NCBI GenBank assembly: GCA_946406115.1
Contig: OX291543.1
Span: 5,148,501-5,212,500 of the forward strand
Direction of reading: 5' to 3'
From: Apoda limacodes
Lineage: Eukaryota; Arthropoda; Insecta; Lepidoptera; Limacodidae
DNA: 64,000 nt
Part shown: positions 37,701-49,700 of the stretch, in pieces
How positions within the stretch are numbered: the first letter of the stretch is position 1
Layout of the letters: each line of letters opens with the position of its first letter
Translations under genes and position numbers: made by a program
The notes under the pieces: generated by a model
What the model was told of the DNA's origin: nothing
The model's database searches: none
Seen by the model: only the letters and a program-made list of their open reading frames with translations

Positions 37701-40700
37701 ATCAAAATGACGCGTGCTTGTACAATAAAGTGTAACATCCGATATCGTTCGAATATTCTCGGGTTCTATATAGCTAAACTATGATGTTAGAAAACCGGGT
37801 ACCCAGGAAATTTGTTGGTTTGTTTTGTTATCGATACTGGCGTCACCACTCAGATCTCCGATAAGTTGGTGTATCTGGCCTGTACTTCTCCGAATTTGGA
37901 CTATTATATATAAGAGGGTGATATTTTGAGGTTATTACCAAAACAAGACTGTTTTTGGTTGGCTGTATAATAAAAATATGGCTAAATATTGATTGGATTT
38001 CCTAACCCAGACCTATGGCTTATTAGTAAAAGTCCTAAACGTTTATCTTATAGTAGAAAGAATAAATGCAATACTGATAACATTCATAATTATGTTGTCT
38101 ATTCTTAATGTAACTTAAATTTAAATAGGTGCATAGCTTTACAGGGTGCGTAATCTACTTAATTATCTCTAAACTGTATTTTATCATTTGCATTAACTAT
38201 AACTGTACTATTTTGTATGAAAAAACGAATACTACTACTATAATTTTTTGGTCTAAGAGTAGTACTTCTAGGACCTATCCTCCAATCATCTTCACCTATT
38301 TCATATTCCACAGAGTTTTCCGTTATCGGAGTAACAACATTTTTAAATGGAGTAACGGGCAAAGTACTTTTAGAATCAGAGAATTTGATTGGAGTGTTAT
38401 CGGGAACAGCGTATTGAAATGCATTAATGTGTACTTCAATGTGATCCTTTATCAAAATTGTTATATTAGTTCCATTTTTGCTCAAACCTGGTTTGCACAC
38501 TGCGACATGGTCCCAGCTCCCCTCCACACATCGCATGTAGCTGAGTACTCCGGAGTAGTAGTAGTTGGGACTGTTGCACTTAGGTATAATGGTAGTACCA
38601 GTAGGCTCATATTCTTTGCATTCTCTGGTTCCTTCTTGATCTATGCCAGTAAGCATACAGCGATATTTGACGCTGGGATCCCTCGTTACTTTGCAGAAAC
38701 CTAAAATAAATGATTATTGCTTATAACACATAAAAACTAAAAACGAGAAACATAAGGTAGAACTAAAACTGATAACACTTGCAAGGTGGCAAATGTCCCT
38801 CCTGATTTTATGGGCCCTTGGATTTTGGTTTTTGGTTTTAGGAGCATTATTAGCATGTTGTGAACTTTTTACAAATCTTATCACTTCCTTATTGAAAAAT
38901 CTTATACTGAAGTCCCTACGAAGAATCTCGACAGGGATTTCATTTCACAAGGTAAGCAGTAAAGCAGTGCTGAAACCACAGTGTATTGTGTGACAATTTA
39001 GGTTTACAGATGGTGTAAAGTGAAGATGAACCGATGAATGATGAAAGGTGTGATGATAGAAAGTAGTCGTGGGCGCCATTTTAAACATTTTAGAACCGAA
39101 TCTATAATACAAGCGGTATGAGTATATGTATTCGACATACAAAAAGGCAATATCAATCTTTTTGTTTTTGACTTGAGTGAACCCGCAAGTCAAAAACGCT
39201 TATTTATTTGTGGCTGTCAGCTCTTCTGGCAGCTTTTCTTTAAGTCAAACAAAATAAAAGAGTAATACTCTGGATACAGAGATTGCAGCAGTAGGTACTC
39301 CATGTGCATCGTTCGTTTCAGCTGCAAGACGTCCGCCATGGTCACCACTCGGAAACTTTTCTTCCCCATCGGTTAACGGTTATACAAAGACACTGATAAC
39401 GGCGTGCATGTAGTGCCTGAATTACTATAATTTTTACAATATATAAACACTATGTAACACTTACGTTTACATTCAGGAATTTTTTTAGTCCACTTGCCAT
39501 TAAAGCAAAGAGAATCACTAGTTCCTACAACACCATAGCCAGGGTTACAGGAAACGTTGACGTAAACAGTCTCGAACGCCTGTCCTGGTCCGGCTGTGGG
39601 TGCGCCAGTTACGGAGTATGTACCATGTTCAGGATAAGGAGGCAATATACAAGAATCCGCTGAAGGCCTGGTACAGAAACATTTAATTGATACAAAATAT
39701 CTAACATAAATGTAATTGATCAGTGTCGTACTCCTAGCTAGTAAGACATAATTTTATTAAGATTTTTTTTTTGTTCACAAATCATGCAATCTGCTCCCAA
39801 ACTAAAGACTAGAGACTTGTACCATCAGTACCAGAGCACTGATACATATATTTACATACTTTTCTCGTAAATACATACATATACATATAGAACACACATA
39901 TAGACGCAAGACAAAAACAAATGTTCATAACATGAATGTTTGTCCTGTGCGAGGATCAAAACCGCGGCTCTCGATCTAATGGGGAGGAGCACTTCAATTT
40001 GAGCCATTGAGGCAGTTTTAGGCTAAAATGCAAGAGTAAATGTACCTTCTGAAATATAAATGACAGTGTGAATCACATTATGATATCGGACCAAAGCATC
40101 AATTGCTCGATTTCCCAAATGCATCCAGTAAAGCTTACCAAAATGAATAAAGCAAATATGTAAAGATAATTTCTGGTGTAGGTAAGTGATGTAGAGTTGC
40201 AGTACATAGTCACAACTTTACGCACTGTAGGTGCCACCCATTATAGCAACGTCACTTTATTTGACAAAGTTTTTTTTCATGAGTATACTTACTTGACTGT
40301 TGGCTGTGCTGCAGTCCCAGGAATTAACGGACTTTTCCTGTCACAGAGTTCGTCAGATTCGTCTGATCCATCAGCACATTCTTTTATCTAAATAGCCATG
40401 GAAAAAAACACATTAAATCAATATTTAAAATATGTATAAATACCTGAGATAACGAGATTTTAATAAGTTTAAAAAAATTAAAGTGCCTATTCAGTAGTAA
40501 TTTTTGCTAGTTGGGAGTGCACCCACGAAGAGGCAGACACACGCCTCGTTTTACATTTCAATACAAGTGAAGTGAAGTGCAGAAAAATACTGCACTTATT
40601 CGCGCATCAGATACTCATGTATTAATAATTTTATCATTGGCAATTTGCAAAAAATTCCCAAGAAAGAAGTTTGGTTAACGTCTGCAAAAGCGGAGGCGAT

Positions 40701-43700
40701 TATCTACTCAAAATTGTGTAAAAGTCTTGGACTTGCACAACCTGGAAATTTAAAAGAAAAACACAATATTTTGATCCCAGAAATATTCCCATGTTGGAGC
40801 ACCTTAAACCAAAAAATATTATAATTAACGGTGTTCATAAATTTAATGTGGTAGTGTGCCGCAGAATCCAGTTGCATCAAATTTAACGGAATCAAATGGT
40901 TCGAAGGACACATGACTCCTTTGCGAGTCGAAGATACAACAATTGACAAGTCGGAGACTGGGGAAAATTCGTCAGACTTCGAATCCCAAGATGATTGTGA
41001 TTAATTATAAAATAATTAAAAAAAACAAATTATGAACATTAATGTATATTTTAGAACTTTGATTGTAAATCTGAACTCAATTTCCTATTCTTGTAAAGCC
41101 TTCTAAGCCCTCCAGGCACTTATTTATTTATGACCTTGTTAGGTAAGGTTGTTTGCATAAAAATAGTCGGGTGGCATTTTGTAGGTCGGCATAAGTTATG
41201 ATACTTTAACTTATTGAAGTAAGCATTATTAGTTCAGTTTAAGCAATGAAGAAACCATATTTTCAATATTAAAATAAAACAATATTTATATAAAAATGGC
41301 AAACTGCAAAAACTGCCAGACTAAGGTGAGGCCGACCAAGACATACGTCAACAGGTTTAATTTAGCTATTATAATCCGTTTTTTAATTCAATTTTTCGAT
41401 GAGGTAAAATGTAGCTGTCACGTGGTACCACAAATTCGGTCTGGCACAGGATTTGGCAAACCACTTTTTTACTGTCCTCTATCCTACCATACAAGTTTCA
41501 TTCAATTTTTAGATGAGTAGAAGTGACGAGCGCGACTGATTTGCCTTGTAAATTCCTTTGAAACTTCGCAACATATGCGTGTGGGTGAGATGGTTTAGTG
41601 TTTAGTATGTGATGGTCCTTCTGCGTTTAGATTTGATTTCGTGCTTCTTCCCCAAAATAAGTAAAACTTCTGCCTTAAAAATAGCTTCTTCAATTTTCGT
41701 TGAGTATTCAGTGTAAAGTCAGCTGCCAATCTTTATCTAGTTTGCGTTCAAAAAAATGCACGAATAAGTAGCTAACAATTGAACACCTTTATCACAATTG
41801 AAGTTGTTAATAGTAATTATCCCAAACTTACCCCATTACAGTCTGATCCTTGGTCAACACAAGCTCCATACGCACACTGGAACAAGTATGATGGACATCT
41901 CTCATTGGCACAGGCGCGGATAGACTCATCGGAGCTGTCTGGGCAGTCTGGGACTCCGTCACAACGACTGGCTGAAGGTATGAACACTCCGTTCTGGCAC
42001 CTAAATTTACCTCTAGGAAGAAGCAAAGTTAAACTATGTTATTTTTATTATATATATAAATATATATAACTATTGCAACATTCTGAGTACCTATTTACAC
42101 AAGGATATTTGATATTTCTAGAGTTGTGTTGTGTATCTAAAACCAGAGAGCTTGGGGACCAGCAACATTAGTCTGTTAGAAACTATATACACAGTTGAGA
42201 AACGCCGGAGATGGTTAGCCATTGAATGGGTGACCTTGACCGCTAAAAGGCACATTTTATTAGATTCTTCGTGTTTTAAAAAGAAAGTCAAACAGTCGAT
42301 CCTGGCTGGTTGTCATAAGACAGCAGTCGGTAAGTCAAGTCAAAGGCTTGAAAACTCTAACAGGTTCAGGTGGCCACTAGGTTGAAAACGGCCGCTAACT
42401 ATCACTGAACCTCAGCCACCTTACTGTGAGAGCGTTGTTGGGGAAATGGGGACAAATAAAGGCTGAGGCAACATTCTACAAAGTTTACTTACTGCACTTC
42501 GTCCGTTGAGTTGAAGCACCTAGGGTTGAGTTCATCGGAGTTGTCAGCACATTCCTGTTTCCCGTTGCATCCAGCGGTGCCATCTACGCAGGCCCCATAT
42601 GTACATCGGAACCAGTTGTTTTGGCACCTGGAGAAGTTAGCATTAAAAGCTTTTTTGAGATGGCATGGAATTAAAGGGTGGCAAACAAGCATATGATTCA
42701 TCTGATGTTGAGCGATTACAGAAGCGCGCTCCATTTAACTGAATTTTCCTACTATTTTGCGAAAAAAACTGTCAAAGTCAATGCTTTTTTTTAAAACAAA
42801 ACAGTTGTATTAGTAACTAATATGTATGTGGTTTTTCAGTTTAACGTTAAATTTAGTAGTAGTTCTTAAATCATAAGTGAGCAAAAATACGACTGTGGAC
42901 GCAAGAAAGGTAGAAATAAAAAATGACAAAAAAAAAACAATCGGCTTCAAAAAGAACCTCCTCCTTTTTTAAGGTCGGTTAAAAAAAGGGACGCTTATGC
43001 GTGGCCCGAATTAAAATTAGCACTCACATTCGAAAGTGATGTTTTCAAATCGGACCGGCGAAAATGTTGTTTATTTACACTTTTTTGTTCATTAAAATTT
43101 ATATACGACACAAAATTTCTAGTTGCAATGTAACCCGTTACGCAATTTTTTGCTATTTTGTACTTAAAACAGAACAATATAGTTTTAACATTACGATTTA
43201 TATACTAAATTAATCAATAAAGTAGTTCAAGAAATGTTAATATGACGTTGGTTGTCCATTCTCACAACGTCACAACGCCCATCTCTTTACCAAAGGCTCC
43301 TATAGTTATGTCGTCCGTCACTGATTACGTCATATGTCTCAAGTGGCAGATTTATTACTGGCCAAAGTGGCGCAATCCGGATTTGCTGCGGCCCTATGGA
43401 GGCTGGCCTAATGTCTAATCAGAAGATATCTTGCGTGATGTGCAAGTACAGTCTAAAACAATTATTATTAAAAAAGATATTATTGCCACTTATTAGACGT
43501 AAAAACTACTTCAGAATGTCCATCCGCTTGTTCGAATAACTACTGGAAAAATAAAACACAAGCCCGCAGTATCCAGTTTGCTGCTTCCGTGCTATCAGGT
43601 AAAAACTTACTGCGTATTCCTGCAGAGTGGGTGCGTCTCGTCACTTCCATCAGGGCAGTCGACGATACCATCGCATTTTCCATCGAAACCAATACACGCG

Positions 43701-46700
43701 CCATCACGACATTGCCACTGATGCTTGCTGAAAACAATACTTCAATTTATTAATTTAGGGAAATTACCATGTCACCTTGACATAGAACACTATGAAGTCG
43801 CATAGTTAAAGAATTGTTCTGGTCAAGAGATTATAACTTTTTGCCGCTTCAGAAAAAATGCCGCCCTTTACAACTGTACCCATATAAATATACAACATAT
43901 AAACTGCGGAGTGGCGTATTCTCGCCTTTACCTCCGGCATACCTACAGTTCACTACTAAACGCAATACTTCTTTAGCCGCCTCTTATTTTTGCCCCTTCG
44001 GACAAATGCCAGGCTTGCTCCTCTCTTCATTGGGCCCTAGGTATATCATCTCATCATCATCATAATTATATCAGCCCATTGATGTCCACTGCTGGACATA
44101 TGCCTCACCTAATTTTCTTCACAGCGTGCGACTCTGTGCCGCCTGTAACCAACGGCTACCCGCTACCTTAACAAGGTCATCTGTCCATCTAGCGGGGGGC
44201 CGTCCCACGCTGCGCTTTCCGGTTCGTGGTCGCCACTCGAAAACCTTCTTCCCCCATCGGCTATTGGTTCTTCGAGCTATCCGCTATGAGCTATGTGGGA
44301 TTTTCTCATTCCTGATTCGATCACGTAGGGAAACCCCGAGCATAGGTCTTTCCATCGCCCGCTGAGCTACCTTGAGCTTTCGTATAAGGCCCACAGTTAG
44401 CGGCTACATCTCAGTGCCGTAAGTCATCACTGGCAACACACACTGGTTAAAGCCTTTTGTCTTCAAGCACTGGGGTATTAAGGACGAGAAAATAGTACGC
44501 AGTTTTCCAAACGCTGCCCAACCGAGTTGGATTCGGCGATTAACTTCTTTCTCGAAATTGGACCTACCTAATCGATCAGTTCCCAGGTATACGTATTCGT
44601 CAACAACTTTGAGTGTAGAGTTCCCAACAGTTATTGGAGTGGGTGCTACATGGCCATTCGACATGATTTTGGTCTTGTCCATGTTCATCTTGAGGTCCAC
44701 TCGTTGGGAAGCTCTACTGAGGCTTCATTGTGCTAAGGTCCTCCATCGATTCCGCCATGATTATTATATCGTCGGCAATCAGAAGGTGGGTAATGTACTC
44801 GCCATTAACATTGATGCTAAAACCGTCCCAGTCCAGAAGCTTAAAGACATCTTCCAACGCATTTGTAAACAGTTTCGGAGATATGACATCTCCCTGTCTC
44901 ACACCCCTCTGCAGTTGGATCGGTTTCGAGTTCTGATCCTGGAGACGGGCTGACATGGTGGCGTTATCGTACAAGCATTTTAGCACCTCAATATACCGAT
45001 GATCAATATGGCATCTCTGAAGAGCCTGTAGCACTGCCCATGTTTCCACCGATTCGAAGGCTTTCTCATAGTCCACAAAGGCTAAGAAGAGGGGCCGATT
45101 ATACTCTTCTGACTACTGTATAATCTGCCGAAGTGTATGTATGTGGGCTAGGGTGCTGTAGCCTCTTCGGAAACCGGCTTGTTCGGGAGGCTGGAAGTCG
45201 TCGAACTTGCGTCTATATATATATTATCTATATCTGAACTTACCGACATTTTGTCGTTTGCCTTTTTGATCTCGTTATAACAGGTTGGCCAAATGGTATT
45301 TGATTTCTGTAAAACAAGAAAGTAAAAAAGTTGTGTAAAATACCTAAAAATAAAAAAAAACTGTCTAGCGCGTGTCAGTCATTCCAAACACTAAAAAGAG
45401 CGGCGTAGGGCGTGTTGTCGGTACACTTCAAAATTAATAACTTGTAAAACAAATCCAATAAAAAAAAATCGTTAAAAGTAATTATAAAGCCCCATTTATG
45501 GTTTTTTTTTTTAATTCTTAGATTACGCGGTTTAAAAGTTCATGGGACACACAATGTTTTCATCGCACTTTCTCGCAAGGTATGCACTTATGAGAAAAGT
45601 TAAGGCTTGTTCCCAAAAAGTGGCATCTCGATGAAAATTGTCGATTAAAAAAATTATTGTACTAAATTTTCAGATACTTGAGAGAATAGGGTTGCCAGGC
45701 GTCCGGATAAAGCCGGACACAGTCAGGTTTTTGGTTGCGTGTGCGGCCAAATTAGACGGTGTCCGGCCTGTCCGGCTTTTGTTAGGCTTTTTAAATTTGA
45801 TATTTTTTTTTACATTTGTATATATTAAGACTAAAAAATTAAATATGTCCGGCCTTTTTAACCAAATGTGCGGCTAAACTGGCTGGTCTGTTCCGCTTTT
45901 CAGTTTTGAGACCTGGCGGAAACCTACACGGAAACATAACACTGCTCAACGCCAGCCAAATCCTGCTGACGTTTCTACGGATATAAGATCATTTCAAACC
46001 AAAGACAATTTTTTATCGGGCTACATCAGAGAAGAGCCGGGAAGTTGGAGATCCTTTCTTTTTTAATCTGGGTACATCAGAGAAGAGCCGGAAAGTAGAG
46101 GATCCTTTAATTTTTAATCTGGCAACATCAGAGAAGAGCCGGGAAGTTGGAGATTCTTTCATTTTTAATCTGGCTACATCAGAGAAGAGCCAGGAAGTTG
46201 GGATCCTTTCATTTTTCCATTGGCATTTGAAGCATTTTCGGACGAAAGATGAACATACTGTTTCGAACTTGGACAAAAATATATCTAACAAAAAATGAAC
46301 CCCTAATGAAAAATCTGACACGGAAGAACCGATAGTATTAATTTTCATAATATTTTTAAATATTAATATTAATTTAGGAAGTAGAAGAATTCAGAATGTT
46401 GTAAAATTATAATTTTATTTTTCTATAATATTACATGATTCATAAACGTAGATTTAATACTTGTTTAACACAAGTACCAACTTCATCTCAGTACCTTTCA
46501 ATGAAGTTTTTACGATTTTTTAACTTTTTAGGGTTTCGTACTTTTATTGCAGTAAAAATAGCGTGAACTCTGAATTTTATCAACAACTAATAACAATCGG
46601 CCAAGTGTGAGATGGGCTAAAGCTATTGCTATTTTAAATTATCGGTACAACGCCATCTAGCAATAGTATTAAGAGAAACAATAACACATTTGTTTGGGGA

Positions 46701-49700
46701 GTTCTCATACAAGAAACACATTTTCGTTGTTGCTGTTCTATCGTAAAAACAATACTGCTACTACAAACAAACTTTAAGCTCTCAGTGAAAAATAGTGTGA
46801 ACTCTAAAGTACTTATAACAACAAATAATAAAAGATTACCGGTACAGCGCCATCTAGCTTATTATTGAGAGAAACAGTAACATATTTGTTGGAAAAAATA
46901 TTCAAAGTTAAGCAACGTCAGGCTTGGTCAGTACTTGGATGGGTGACCGCTTAGCGGCATACTTTTTATTTGTTTTTGTAAATAACGTAATGCTGGTAAG
47001 TACGGAACACTCGGTGCGCGAATCCAACTCGCACTTGGCGGTCTTTTTTCAAAGTTGGTCGACTATTAATCATTTAGTTGTCAAGCCTACTTAGCTATGA
47101 TAGTTTTCCTTTTAATTTCAATATATATGCTATTCCCATGATTTTCTTCACACACCCAAGAACAGCCATTTAGCTGGCATTGGGGCTCTAACAAAAATTT
47201 GCATTTCAAGCTTATTATTTCGCAAACGCATCGCCGAATCAAAAAAATAATTTTGTACACACGCAATATTTTTAAACAAGCTATCCAACCACACATCCAC
47301 ACTATGGGGTAGACGAAAAAAAATAATCATTCCTACTTTAAGTATAGAGGAGAAACCATAAAAGAAAAATTTTTTACCACTTTTTCGGCCCAATTAATAT
47401 GCATATTCATGCCAAAATACAGCTTTCTAGTAAAAATGGTCTCTAAGATAAACCGCGGACGGACAGACAGACAGGCGGACGAATTCCTTGTTGACTACTT
47501 GAACCCTCAAAAATGGTAAGTACAGATTGCTAAAACTACTTGAATAGGTAATTGCGTCTGCTTATTATTAAATATTTGGTATGTTTTAGGTGCACTTATT
47601 TATTTCTTTTCAGTTCTTAATGTTTTTGCGTAATCATACTTAAACCCAAAATGCGTTTTCAAAGACCCATCCAACGATAGTTACCCACATAGCAGAGTGC
47701 GTAAAAATATTTCTTGTCATTCTTCAGTTCAATGAATGGAGAAGATCTACACATATATTCTCTCAATTTCATACCGGCAAATCTATGCAAAGACGACGGA
47801 ATTATCAAGGCTGGGATGTACGGGACGGACAAACGAAAATTATAAGGGTTTTCTTTTTTGCAATTTGGACACAGCACCCTAAAAAGTAGGAAACACCAAT
47901 ACTGCAAGAAATCAGTATTCATGCTTTATATGCAAATTATATTGTTATTATACCAATAGTATATGCAAGAGATATGTCTGAAAAAACGACTGCAAATTAT
48001 ACCTAACTACAAACGAGAAAATTGAGCTAATCAAAGTAATCATATCTAAGCTATTTATCTATAAATAATACTGAACTTGTTTTTCTACTATGGTTAGTAC
48101 TTAATAATTTAAGACTTCTGACAACAACTAGTAAGTTTAAAACGTTTGATAACGTTTTGAAAAGGTTCAAAAGTGTTAGCCAGTGCCGCCTTTTCTTTCC
48201 ATCGATAAGAAGATACGGATATAAACTTTTTTGCCCTTTAGATGCCTCAAGTAAAAAATTACGTACGAGAATGTAGTGCAGAATTTCTCATCACTTCCGT
48301 CTGGACAAACGTTGCGGTCCAAGCATAGAAGATCCATACTGACGCACGTGCCATCGTTGCAGGCGAAGTCGTTGACTCTGTGGAAAAAAACACATTAATG
48401 TATTTTATATTATTATCTTATTTTTCCGAAAATAGGGAAACACGTCAATCTGAATTTACAATCAAATGGCATCCTTGTAAAATATCAAGTTCCTAGGCCC
48501 AGTAGGTTTATACTATGTGTTGATATATCAGTTATCTTTAATATATAAGTAGGTATATGTATATATACATATATACCTACCTACACGGTGTAACAAAACA
48601 GGGATACTAAGTACCACAAAACGAACCTAACAGGTAATAACAGGTTGTTACTTCCTTTTTCTTAAAAAAAACTTACATCTTACATCATCAAAGGCTTTGT
48701 CCTGAATGACTGATGGATCAACGCACAGCCTAAACCTCTGATCGTAGAGTCCTGAAACTTGAAGGGTGTGTTCTTTGTATGACGTAGGCATCTGACAACA
48801 TAAGGATTTAATGAAAGGGTGAAGTGCGAGTCGGATTCACGCAATAAGGGTAAACCAATTGTAATGAAATTTTGGGAAGTTGTTATACACACGCCGGGAA
48901 ATGTTTCTGAGAAAGAAAAAAAGGGTCAAGTGCGAGTCGGACTCGCGTAATAAGGGTAAACCGATTGTAATGAAATTTTCGTAAGTTTTTAGGCACACGC
49001 CGGGGAATGTTTCTGAGAAAGAAAAAAAGGGTCCAGTGCGAGTCGGACTCGCGTAATAAGGGTAAACCGATTGTAATGTAATTTTCGTAAGTTTTTAGGC
49101 ACACGCCGGGGAATGTTTCTGAGAAAGAAAAAAGGGTCAAGTGCGAGTCGGACTCGCGTAATAAGGGTTAACCGATTGTAATGAAATTTTGGTTAGTTTT
49201 TAGGCACACGCCAGGGAATGTCTCTGAGAAATAAAAAATGAACAAGTGCGAGTCGGCCTCGCGCAATAAGGGTAAACCAATTTTAATGAGATTTTGGTAA
49301 GTTGTTATGCACACGCCGGGGAATGATTCTGAGAAAGAAAAAAAGGGTCAAATGCGAGTGAGACAAAGTCAAGTGCGAGTCGGACTCGCGTTATAAGGGT
49401 AAACCGATTGTAATGAAATTTTGGTAAGTTTTTAGGCACACGCCGGGGAATGTCACTGAGAAAGAAAGAAAAAAAGGTCAAGTGCGTGTCGGACTCGCGC
49501 AATAAGGGTAAACCCATTTTAATGAGATTTTGGAAAGTAGTTATGCACACGCTGGGGAAGGTTCCTGAGAAAAAAAAAGGGTCAAGTGCGAGTCGGACTC
49601 GCGCAATAAGGGTAAACCAATTTTAATGATATTTTGGTAAGTTGTTATGCACACGCCGGGGAATGTTTCTGAGAAAGAAAAAAAGGGTCAACTGCGAGTG

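Larger units (their letters stand above)
32079..38208. other. modSP intron 9 (6.1 kb) with MITEs and hairpins
   Basis: Contains a GC-rich repeat (32240-32480), clustered hairpins (32549-32831), a piggyBac-type MITE (33498-33754), a family-A end fragment (34256-34290), the GGGGGCGTC MITE (35973-36116), an RTE fragment with a 40-bp tandem repeat (36829-37345) and an inverted-repeat element (37551-37683). Confidence 0.65.
43728..48266. other. modSP intron 3 with several repeats
   Basis: Carries the RTE element (44050-45225), a GTCCGG-rich repeat (about 45680-45900), the 51-bp minisatellite (46013-46215), a 5S rRNA fragment (46905-46951), family-A ends and an unexplained ORF at 47659-47922. Confidence 0.65.

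Noticed and set aside
38129..38704. 191-codon plus-strand ORF, the longest on that strand locally
   Set aside because: Antisense of modSP exon 9, whose minus-strand frame gives Cys-rich module text in phase with its neighbours.
42190..42240. GGTTAGCCATTGAATGGGTG resembling part of 5S rRNA
   Set aside because: Only the GGGTGACC portion fits; much weaker than the 46.9-kb match.
44558..44953. 131-codon plus-strand ORF
   Set aside because: Antisense shadow of the RTE reverse transcriptase.
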